A stretch of 6,092 nt of DNA. Origin: Alphaproteobacteria bacterium (lineage in GTDB: Bacteria > Pseudomonadota > Alphaproteobacteria > Rhizobiales > Xanthobacteraceae). Location of the stretch: NCBI GenBank assembly GCA_005884855.1, contig VAZS01000255.1, positions 1-6,092 of the forward strand, given 5' to 3'. The notes under the pieces were generated by a model, which ran no database searches, was not told the DNA's origin, and saw only the letters and a list, made by a program, of their open reading frames with translations. The stretch's first letter is position 1, and every line of letters starts with the position of its first letter. Position numbers and translations under genes: made by a program. This document shows, one piece after another, positions 1 through 5,330 of this stretch.

Positions 1-630
1 CTCTACAACGCGGGTTTCAGGCATCCCGGCCATACCGAGTTTCTCGCCGAACTCGCGGCAAGCGGGGGCAAGACGCCTCAACCGGTGATGATGCTGTGGT
101 CGCCTGCCCTCGCTGTTGTGCCCGTGACCATCCATGTTCCGCTGCGTGAGGCGATCTCGCGGCTTTCGACGGAATTGATCGTCACGACCGCGCACATCGT
201 GGTAGCGGATCTGAAAACCCGGTTCGGCCTGGCCCAACCCAGGCTCGCGGTTTCCGGCCTGAATCCGCATGCAGGTGAAGACGGCTCACTGGGCGGTGAG
301 GAAAAGACAATCGTGACGCCGGCGATCGAAATCCTCCGTGATCAAGGCATCGAAATCCGCGGGCCGGTGCCGGCCGACACCATGTTCCACGAAGCGGCGC
401 GCAAAACCTACGACTGCGCGATTTGCATGTATCACGATCAGGCGCTGATCCCGATCAAGACGGTGGCTTTTGACGAGGCTGTCAATGTGACGCTCGGGCT
501 GCCGTTCATTCGCACATCGCCCGATCATGGCACGGCTTTTGACATTGCCGGTACCGGCCGGGCTTATCCCTCCAGCCTGATCGCTGCGTTGCGACTGGCG
601 GCACGGATTGCGGCGGCGCAGGTGGCATGA
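1..630 (+). CDS. pdxA: 4-hydroxythreonine-4-phosphate dehydrogenase PdxA, C-terminal part (5' end outside window)
   Basis: PdxA oxidises 4-(phosphooxy)-L-threonine with NAD(P); the product is then used by PdxJ to make pyridoxine 5'-phosphate (vitamin B6) in the cytosol. The frame is open from base 1 and 209 residues are visible; the E. coli protein has about 329, so roughly the first third is missing. The visible part begins with the family's AGF..PGHTE segment. The three metal-binding histidines known from E. coli PdxA line up with His45 (IHVPLRE), His90 (LNPHAGE) and His145 (MYHDQ), counting from the first visible residue. The LGLPFIRTS and DHGTA motifs near residues 165-178 are intact. The TGA stop overlaps the rsmA ATG (ATGA), so translation of the two is probably coupled; pdxA-rsmA adjacency is common in proteobacteria. 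An internal ATG at 85 is not the start, because family-conserved sequence lies upstream of it. Confidence 0.97.
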   Translation, partial: LYNAGFRHPGHTEFLAELAASGGKTPQPVMMLWSPALAVVPVTIHVPLREAISRLSTELIVTTAHIVVADLKTRFGLAQPRLAVSGLNPHAGEDGSLGGEEKTIVTPAIEILRDQGIEIRGPVPADTMFHEAARKTYDCAICMYHDQALIPIKTVAFDEAVNVTLGLPFIRTSPDHGTAFDIAGTGRAYPSSLIAALRLAARIAAAQVA

Positions 631-1481
631 GCGCGATCGACGATCTTCCGCCACTTCGCGAGGTCATTCGCCAGCACGCCCTGTCAGCCCGCAAATCGCT
701 TGGCCAGAACTTTTTGCTCGACCTCAACCTTACGGCGCGCATCGCGCGCGCCGCCGGCAACCTGGAAGATGCCACGGTTATTGAGGTCGGCCCCGGTCCC
801 GGAGGCCTGACACGGGCGTTGCTGGCATTGGGAGCGCGGCGCGTCATCGCGGTCGAGCGCGACGAACGCGCGCTTCCGGTGCTCCAGGAGATCTCAAAAC
901 GTTATCCGGGACGGCTAGAGATTGTCTGCGCCGACGCGCAGCATTTCGATCCGCGCCCCTTGCTCGGCGGCGTCAAGGCAAAGATTGTCGCCAACCTGCC
1001 CTACAACATCGCCACCGCGCTGCTGATCGACTGGCTTTCGACCGAGCCGTGGCCACCCTGGTACGACATGATGGTCTTGATGTTTCAGCGCGAGGTGGCC
1101 GAGCGCATTGTCGCGCGCGAAAACGAGGAAGCCTATGGCCGGCTGGCCGTGCTCGCCAACTGGCGCGCCGAAACAAAGATCCTGTTCGACATTTCTCCGG
1201 CGGCATTCGTGCCGCAGCCGAAGGTCACCTCGTCCGTCGTGCGATTGGTGCCGCGCCTCGAGCCGCAGCGATGCGATCGCCGGGCGCTCGAGCAAGTTGC
1301 GGCGGCGGCTTTCGGCCAACGTCGCAAAATGCTGCGGCAAAGTCTTAAGTCGCTCGCAGTCGAACCGGCTCGCCTTGCTGCCGCGGCGCATGTCGATCCG
1401 ACCAGGCGCGCCGAGACCATTCCGGTCAGTGGCTTTGTTGCCATGGCCCGCGAATTGACCGATATACGGCAACAGAAATAA
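627..1481 (+). CDS. rsmA: 16S rRNA (adenine1518-N6/adenine1519-N6)-dimethyltransferase RsmA (KsgA)
   Basis: RsmA transfers four methyl groups from S-adenosylmethionine to two adjacent adenines in the 3'-terminal helix 45 of 16S rRNA. This is a late step in small-subunit maturation, and loss of the enzyme gives kasugamycin resistance. The 284 residues compare with 273 in E. coli. Seen in order: the N-terminal KSLGQNF motif (23-29), SAM-binding motif I with E-V-GPGPGG (53-60), the acidic Glu77 after strand 2, the catalytic NLPYNI motif (123-128), the QREVAER helix (154-160), and the C-terminal [13 protein letters not shown] stretch (229-241). All key residues are present and the protein looks complete. 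The ATG start overlaps the pdxA stop by 4 bases. The upstream bases are G-rich, but no well-spaced Shine-Dalgarno sequence is evident, which again suggests coupling to pdxA. A 22-base gap separates it from the downstream dehydrogenase gene. Confidence 0.98.
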   Translation: MSAIDDLPPLREVIRQHALSARKSLGQNFLLDLNLTARIARAAGNLEDATVIEVGPGPGGLTRALLALGARRVIAVERDERALPVLQEISKRYPGRLEIVCADAQHFDPRPLLGGVKAKIVANLPYNIATALLIDWLSTEPWPPWYDMMVLMFQREVAERIVARENEEAYGRLAVLANWRAETKILFDISPAAFVPQPKVTSSVVRLVPRLEPQRCDRRALEQVAAAAFGQRRKMLRQSLKSLAVEPARLAAAAHVDPTRRAETIPVSGFVAMARELTDIRQQK

Positions 1482-1490
1482 CGTGACTTG

Positions 1491-1496
1491 AGGAGA
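1491..1496 (+). promoter_or_regulatory. Ribosome binding site of the alcohol dehydrogenase gene
   Basis: AGGAGA lies 7 bases before the ATG at 1504. It is the strongest Shine-Dalgarno match on this strand. It favours the ATG at 1504 over the in-frame ATG at 1513 and means the gene can be translated independently of rsmA. Confidence 0.8.
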
Positions 1497-1503
1497 ACGC
1501 CCC

Positions 1504-2562
1504 ATGGCGCTGATGCAACGGCAATCATTAGTCAAGTTCGACGCGCCACTGTGCGAAACCATCGTGGAGACGCCGAAGCCGCAGGGCAAGGAAGTTCTTG
1601 TCCGGATCGAGCGCTGCGGGCTCTGCCACTCCGACCTCCACATCCAGGACGGCTATGCCGACCTCGGCGGCGGCAAGCGGCTCGATACCACCCGTGGCAC
1701 GACACTGCCGTTCACGCTCGGACACGAGATCGCGGGGATTGTCGAGGAAGTCGGCTCCGATGTTTCGAAACAACTGATCGGCAGCAGGAAAGCGGTTTTT
1801 CCGTGGATCGGTTGCGGTCAATGCCGCGACTGCGCCAATGGCGACGAGAATCTCTGCCTCAAGCAGCGCTTTCTCGGCGTCTCCATCGACGGCGGCTTTG
1901 CCAGCCATGTGCTGGTGCCGGAGGCAAAATACCTGCTTGATTATGATCCGCTGCCGGTCAATCAGGCCGCTACCCTGATGTGCTCCGGCGTGACCGCGTA
2001 CGGTGCGCTGAAGCGGCTGGTCGACCGGCCCCGTCAGCGCAATCTCCTGCTGATCGGCCTCGGCGGCGTCGGCATGATGGGGCTGGCTTTCGCACAGGCA
2101 ATGTTCAAGCAGAAAATCTCGGTTGCCGATCTCAGTCAGGCTGCGCGAGAAGCGGCGCTGAAGAACGGCGCCGATCTCGCCTACGATCCCTCCGAAGCCG
2201 ATGTGGTCAAACGGATCATCAAGGAAACCGAGGGCGGATTCGATGAAATCGTCGACTTTGCCGGCAACGACAAGTCGATGGCGTTTGCGGTATCCGTCCT
2301 CGCGCGGGGTGGCAAGATCGTCGTTTCCGGATTGATGGGCGGCAATTTCAGCTTGCCCATGGTGCAATGGATCTACAAGCGCATGACCATCGAGGGCTTC
2401 ATGGTCGGAACACTGGCCGAGGCACACGAGCTGATGGCGCTTGCGCGCGCGGGCAAGATCAAGCCCACGCCCATGAAGGAAGAGCCAATGGGCGACGTTC
2501 AGAAATGGATCGACGAATTGAGGGCCGGAAAAGTCGTCGGACGTATCGTGCTGAAGAACTGA
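1504..2562 (+). CDS. Zinc-dependent medium-chain alcohol dehydrogenase (MDR superfamily)
   Basis: This is a 352-residue cytosolic oxidoreductase that should interconvert an alcohol and an aldehyde or ketone using NAD(P); the substrate cannot be told from the sequence. The N-terminal GroES-like domain carries the catalytic zinc site: Cys41-His42-Ser43-Asp44 in CGLCHSD, the GHE motif with His74-Glu75, and Cys160 in MCSGVTAYGAL, which matches the third zinc ligand of yeast-type ADHs. The structural zinc lobe is complete, with Cys104, Cys107, Cys110 and Cys118. The Rossmann domain has GLGGVG at 185-190. Asp209 near the end of the second strand (VADL) is the position that usually selects NAD over NADP; that preference is inferred. 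The gene lies 22 bases after rsmA with a good ribosome binding site and may be co-transcribed with it, although a dehydrogenase has no obvious link to rRNA methylation or B6 synthesis. The family call is firm; the physiological role is open. Confidence 0.95.
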   Translation: MALMQRQSLVKFDAPLCETIVETPKPQGKEVLVRIERCGLCHSDLHIQDGYADLGGGKRLDTTRGTTLPFTLGHEIAGIVEEVGSDVSKQLIGSRKAVFPWIGCGQCRDCANGDENLCLKQRFLGVSIDGGFASHVLVPEAKYLLDYDPLPVNQAATLMCSGVTAYGALKRLVDRPRQRNLLLIGLGGVGMMGLAFAQAMFKQKISVADLSQAAREAALKNGADLAYDPSEADVVKRIIKETEGGFDEIVDFAGNDKSMAFAVSVLARGGKIVVSGLMGGNFSLPMVQWIYKRMTIEGFMVGTLAEAHELMALARAGKIKPTPMKEEPMGDVQKWIDELRAGKVVGRIVLKN

Positions 2563-2631
2563 CGCAGACCAACCCATAAGCCTCGCCGCTGGTCAGATAC
2601 ATCAACCGGCAAAGGTCCCGCATTGTTCATC

Positions 2632-2655
2632 TCGGGCGCGTAAACGCGAGCCCGA
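2632..2655 (+). terminator. Weak hairpin after the alcohol dehydrogenase gene, possible terminator
   Basis: TCGGGCGCG (2632-2640), a TAAA loop (2641-2644) and CGCG-AG-CCCGA (2645-2655) form a 9-bp GC-rich stem with a two-base bulge (AG). It lies 70 bases after the dehydrogenase stop and 95 bases before the next start. The following bases are ATTAAG rather than a run of T, so this is not a standard intrinsic terminator; it may be an RNA 3'-end stabiliser, or chance in a GC-rich spacer. The rest of the 188-base gap (2563-2750) shows no convincing sigma70-type promoter by eye, although the downstream gene probably needs one. Confidence 0.35.
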
Positions 2656-2740
2656 ATTAAGCCGCATGCTGTCCGGAATTGCGGCTCATTGCGACCCAAC
2701 TCTTTTCGGAGGCTTGGGTGGTGAGTCGCGCACGATCACC

Positions 2741-2744
2741 GGAG
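2741..2744 (+). promoter_or_regulatory. Ribosome binding site setting the start of the envelope protein gene
   Basis: GGAG sits 6 bases before the ATG at 2751. It picks this start over the in-frame TTG at 2679, which would place 24 non-hydrophobic residues before a typical signal peptide. Confidence 0.7.
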
Positions 2745-2750
2745 CCGCAC

Positions 2751-3638
2751 ATGTCAAACCCAGCCGCGAAGTGCGTATCAGCAGTGTTCGCCAGTATCCT
2801 GGCGGGCGCGTGTCTTGCAACGCTGTCGCACAGCGCGACGAGCGCCGCCGAGGATTGTCTTTCCTCTCCAAAAAAAGAGGGAACGCCTGTTGGAAGCCAT
2901 TGGTACTATCGCGTCGATCGCGCCACCAAACGCCATTGCTGGTTTCTTCGGGAAGTAGGGGAAACCCTCCCGCCCATTCTCGCGCCGTCCTCCCGCTCTG
3001 CGAGGCAAATTTCCCCGCAACCCGAGACCGGTACGCAGCGTTCCGTATCCGACGCTCGCGCCGAACTACCCGCGCAGCAAACCTTCGAACGGCCTGCTGG
3101 CAATTTTCCCTCAATTCCGATGGTGCAGGCGGACGCCGCACCCGCAGGCACTAGCGCGGGCCGATCACCAGGTGCAGCGGCAAACCTATCCGTAATCGCC
3201 TCGCGTTGGCCCGAACCGTCAGGTGTGAGTTCGAGCTTCACTCCAGGTCCGGCAGCGGAGAAGTTGGCTACGAACGTGCAAACGACTTCTCCAGCCGCTC
3301 CGCCGCCACCTGTCGCATCCACCCCGCTCGCCGCGGAGCAAAATCCGGAAGCTTCGTTTCCGGTGCTGCTAAGCGTTGTCGCTGGCGCGCTGGTGCTCGC
3401 GGGACTAATTTCAACCGCCCTGCTCTGGCGTCATGGACTGCGGCCATCCATCAGGTTGCGCGCACGTCGGGACAATATGCGGGAGCCGACGGATGACGAC
3501 CGTATCGTACTGTCGGATGATCCAGATCCGATACTGCCACCTCCGTCCCGTTTCGCACGTGACGTTGATCGACCCGGTAAGGCAAACGGGCGCATCGAGG
3601 AATTCTTCTCGCACTTTTCCAGGCGGGCCGCGACCTGA
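2751..3638 (+). CDS. Uncharacterised single-pass envelope protein with signal peptide and Pro/Ala-rich periplasmic region
   Basis: I do not recognise a named family. From the ATG at 2751 the product is 295 residues. Residues 1-33 look like a Sec signal peptide: a short basic N-region (Lys7), a hydrophobic core (about 9-24), and an S-A-A end before Glu34. A short module follows, with Cys36 and Cys63 bracketing a conserved-looking HWYYR..RATKR..CWFLRE block (50-67); the two cysteines could form a periplasmic disulfide. Residues 70-200 are rich in Pro, Ala, Ser and Thr and probably disordered, with one SRWPEP island near 151-156. Residues 203-226 are a hydrophobic membrane segment followed by Arg-rich sequence (231-240), which puts the C-terminus in the cytoplasm (type I topology). 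The tail has an acidic patch (247-259) and ends in an IEEFFSHFSRR helix-like segment. The gene stands alone between the dehydrogenase and the convergent gmk. The presence of the gene is well supported by frame, RBS and topology; its function is unknown. Confidence 0.85.
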   Translation: MSNPAAKCVSAVFASILAGACLATLSHSATSAAEDCLSSPKKEGTPVGSHWYYRVDRATKRHCWFLREVGETLPPILAPSSRSARQISPQPETGTQRSVSDARAELPAQQTFERPAGNFPSIPMVQADAAPAGTSAGRSPGAAANLSVIASRWPEPSGVSSSFTPGPAAEKLATNVQTTSPAAPPPPVASTPLAAEQNPEASFPVLLSVVAGALVLAGLISTALLWRHGLRPSIRLRARRDNMREPTDDDRIVLSDDPDPILPPPSRFARDVDRPGKANGRIEEFFSHFSRRAAT

Positions 3639-3652
3639 GGCTCGCTATTTTT
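3623..3652 (+). terminator. Intrinsic terminator overlapping the 3' ends of the envelope protein gene and gmk
   Basis: GCGGGCC (3623-3629) and GGCTCGC (3639-3645) form a 7-bp stem with one G-U pair and a 9-base loop. The stem is followed by TATTTTT (3646-3652). The hairpin includes the stop codon of the plus-strand gene in its loop, and the T tract lies within the last codons of convergent gmk. On the minus strand the G-U pair becomes an A-C mismatch and no T run follows, so it should act only on the plus strand. Confidence 0.55.
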
Positions 3653-4304
3653 CCAGCTGCCGCTGCAGCTCCCGCACGAACGTCGTCAAGCCTGTACGGC
3701 GCTCGCGCTTGAGCCGCTCGGCCTTCAGGATCGACTGGACCTCGGCAAACGCTTGATCGATATCGTGATTGATGACGATGTAGTCGTATTCGGCCCAATG
3801 GCTCAATTCGTGGCTGGCGCGGCTCATGCGCGTCCGAATCACCTCATCGGAATCCTGCGCTCGCGAGTGCAGCCGTTTCTCCAGATCGGCGGCGGAAGGT
3901 GGCAGGATGAATACGCTGACGACGTCGGCCCGGGCCTTTTCGCGCAGTTGTTGCGTGCCCTGCCAGTCGATATCGAACAGCACGTCCTGCCCCGCCGATA
4001 GAGCCGCCTCGACCGGCGCGCGCGGCGTGCCGTATCGACGTTCGAATACCGTAGCCCATTCCAGCAACTCGCTCCCCTTCACCATCTGCTCGAATTTTTC
4101 ATTGTCGATGAAGTAATAATCCCGGCCGTCGATTTCGCCGGGCCGCACCGGGCGCGTGGTCGCGGAGACTGACATCTTCAGGCCCGGCATGCGTTCGATC
4201 AGCAGACGGGACAGGGTGGTCTTTCCCGCGCCTGAGGGCGATGACAACACGAACATGAGTCCGCGCCGCTCAACACCGCCAATGCCGTGGCCACCCGCCT
4301 TCAT
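3645..4304 (-). CDS. gmk: Guanylate kinase
   Basis: Gmk phosphorylates GMP (and dGMP) to GDP with ATP, an essential step in GTP/dGTP supply in the cytosol that also recycles the nucleotide part of (p)ppGpp and c-di-GMP metabolism. The protein has 219 residues (E. coli 207). The P-loop SPSGAGKTT is at 22-30, the GMP-binding segment SATTRPVRPGEIDGRDYYF at 47-65, LLEWA at 80-84, the FDIDWQG motif at 110-116, and the Arg-rich lid around 144-161 (RLHSRAQDSDEVIRTRM). All are intact. A 16-residue Gly-rich N-terminal extension precedes the core. The ATG at 4304 is preferred because GGAG lies 6 bases upstream, whereas Met17 has no such site. The start is 3 bases after the yicC stop, so the genes are co-transcribed and probably translationally coupled. 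yicC-gmk adjacency is widespread in bacteria. The TAG stop is 6 bases from that of the convergent envelope protein gene. Confidence 0.98.
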   Translation of the reverse strand: MKAGGHGIGGVERRGLMFVLSSPSGAGKTTLSRLLIERMPGLKMSVSATTRPVRPGEIDGRDYYFIDNEKFEQMVKGSELLEWATVFERRYGTPRAPVEAALSAGQDVLFDIDWQGTQQLREKARADVVSVFILPPSAADLEKRLHSRAQDSDEVIRTRMSRASHELSHWAEYDYIVINHDIDQAFAEVQSILKAERLKRERRTGLTTFVRELQRQLEK

Positions 4305-4307
4305 CGA

Positions 4308-5195
4308 TCACTCCAGATTTTGAACCTGTTCCCGGAACTGCTCGACCACGTTCTTCATCTCCAGCCCGGTATTAGTCAATTCGATATCGTTCGACTTGGA
4401 GCAGCAGGTATTGACCTCACGATTGAATTCCTGCGCGAGGAAATCAAGCCGGCGTCCGATCGGGCCACCCCTGCTGATCATCTCGCGCGCCTGCGAGATG
4501 TGCGAGGCGATTCGATCGAGTTCTTCGCGAATGTCGGCCTTGGCCGCAATCAGAAGCGCTTCTTGATTAAGCCGGTCGGGATCGAAACGGTCGGAGGTCT
4601 CCAGCAATGCGGCGACTTGCTCGGCGAGCCGCGTCCTGATCGCCTCGGGCTTGCGGCCGGGAGCTGCCTCCGCCTTGCTTGCAAGGCGCTCAATCTCATC
4701 CATGCGCTGCGACAGGATTTGCCCCAGCGTTACGCCCTCGCGCTGGCGCATCTCCACTAGCTCAAGAAGTGCCTGATCGAAGGCGGTGCCGGCCGCAGCC
4801 TTCGCCGCCTTGTCTTCGGCCTCGTTGTTTTCCGGCTCAACCACCTCGATGACGCCCTTGATAGCCAGCAGTCCATCGATGCTCGGTGCCACCGCGTCAA
4901 TCTTGCCGGCGAGAACGCCCGCAACGTTCACGATCGAGGCCAATACCTCCTCATTGATACGCACTGTCGAGACCGGGTTGGTGCGCTTGACGTTCAGATT
5001 GGCATACACCGTTCCGCGCGACAGCACCTCGCCGGCTCGCTTCTTGGCGACAGCCTCGAGGTCGTCCCAGCCGGGCGGCAGCCGCATCCGCAAGTCGAAC
5101 CCTTTGGCATTGACCGACTTCAACTCCCACTCGAACGCGTATGGCCCGCTGACGCCGTGGCTTCGGGCAAACCCGGTCATGCTCGAAAGCGCCAT
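4308..5195 (-). CDS. yicC: YicC/YloC family endoribonuclease
   Basis: Members of this family (E. coli YicC, B. subtilis YloC) have been described as ribonucleases; E. coli YicC has been linked to degradation of the small RNA RyhB. The 295 residues compare with 287 in E. coli. The N-terminal domain opens with SMTGFAR (5-11), followed by WELKSVNAKGFDLRMRLP (23-40) and RGTVYANLNV (60-69). The C-terminal domain (formerly DUF1732) holds RLNQEALLIAAKADIREELD (208-227) and the signature GRRLDFLAQEFNREVNT (247-263) with SKSND (266-270); it ends in EQFREQVQNLE, like E. coli. A vicinal Cys264-Cys265 pair sits inside the signature. The frame is open upstream to an ATG at 5282, but the family's SMTGFAR beginning and the GGAGAG 9 bases upstream place the start at 5195. 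The gene lies 135 bases after mltG and 3 bases before gmk. A marked inverted repeat precedes it. Confidence 0.96.
   Translation of the reverse strand: MALSSMTGFARSHGVSGPYAFEWELKSVNAKGFDLRMRLPPGWDDLEAVAKKRAGEVLSRGTVYANLNVKRTNPVSTVRINEEVLASIVNVAGVLAGKIDAVAPSIDGLLAIKGVIEVVEPENNEAEDKAAKAAAGTAFDQALLELVEMRQREGVTLGQILSQRMDEIERLASKAEAAPGRKPEAIRTRLAEQVAALLETSDRFDPDRLNQEALLIAAKADIREELDRIASHISQAREMISRGGPIGRRLDFLAQEFNREVNTCCSKSNDIELTNTGLEMKNVVEQFREQVQNLE
4311..4314 (-). promoter_or_regulatory. gmk ribosome binding site abutting the yicC stop codon
   Basis: On the minus strand the order is TGGAG-TGA-TCG-ATG. GGAG ends directly before the yicC TGA stop and lies 6 bases from the gmk ATG. A ribosome terminating on yicC therefore covers the gmk initiation site, the usual layout for coupled translation. 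Confidence 0.75.
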
Positions 5196-5204
5196 TACGT
5201 GATT

Positions 5205-5210
5205 CTCTCC
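5205..5210 (-). promoter_or_regulatory. Ribosome binding site deciding the yicC start
   Basis: GGAGAG lies 9 bases before the ATG at 5195 and 11 bases downstream of the hairpin at 5222-5263. It supports the short form of YicC over an in-frame start at 5282, whose extra 29 residues have no counterpart at the E. coli N-terminus. Confidence 0.75.
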
Positions 5211-5221
5211 GCCAACCTCGG

Positions 5222-5263
5222 CTGTGGGATTCGCAATAAACCTTATCGCGTATTGCGCCACAG
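5222..5263 (-). promoter_or_regulatory. Large inverted repeat / leader hairpin upstream of yicC
   Basis: Read on the minus strand, CTGTGG-CGCAATA pairs with TATTGCG-AATC-CCACAG. This gives a 13-bp stem interrupted by a 4-base bulge (AATC) on the 3' side, closing a 12-base loop with sequence CGCGATAAGGTT. It starts 26 bases above the yicC ATG and 11 bases above its ribosome binding site. No T run follows in the direction of transcription, so it is not an intrinsic terminator for mltG. It could be a regulatory RNA hairpin, an RNase processing site between mltG and yicC, a protein operator, or a small dispersed palindromic element. The repeat itself is read directly from the sequence; its function is inference. 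Confidence 0.6.
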
Positions 5264-5330
5264 TGGATAACGCTTTCGCCAATAGAACAGGCGCAAAGCC
5301 GACTTGGGTCCGGGTTGCACAGCGGGCAGT

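Noticed and set aside
915..1643. Open frame of 242 codons on the minus strand opposite rsmA and the dehydrogenase start
   Set aside because: Shadow of two well-supported genes; it spans their junction and has no recognisable motif.
1528..2577. Open frame of 349 codons on the minus strand opposite the alcohol dehydrogenase
   Set aside because: It lies entirely antisense to a gene with intact catalytic and zinc motifs, its translation shows no recognisable domain, and long antisense frames are expected in GC-rich codon usage.
2679..2750. In-frame TTG start at 2679 for the envelope protein
   Set aside because: The extra 24 residues are polar and would bury the signal peptide; the ATG at 2751 has GGAG at correct spacing and begins a standard signal sequence.
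2799..2813. Possible lipobox (LAGAC, Cys21) in the envelope protein signal peptide
   Set aside because: The canonical spacing is L-A-G-C; here an extra residue puts Ala at -3, and a typical signal peptidase I site follows at 31-33.
2666..3154. Plus-strand frame overlapping the envelope protein gene in another phase
   Set aside because: Arg/Ser-rich translation without domain or signal sequence; the other frame has coherent topology and a ribosome binding site.
3655..3670. AGCTGC-CGCT-GCAGCT hairpin near the gmk 3' end
   Set aside because: Inside coding sequence with no T run on either side in the right orientation; likely chance from Gln/Leu/Arg codons.
5241..5275. Possible minus-strand promoter (TTATCC, 17 bases, GATAAG) upstream of yicC
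   Set aside because: Only 3 of 6 and 4 of 6 matches to sigma70 consensus, and the -10 would lie inside the hairpin loop; too weak to annotate.
5196..5282. Upstream ATG at 5282 extending yicC by 29 residues
   Set aside because: YicC proteins begin close to SMTGFAR; the extension would be translated through the inverted repeat and no good ribosome binding site was noted at that start.
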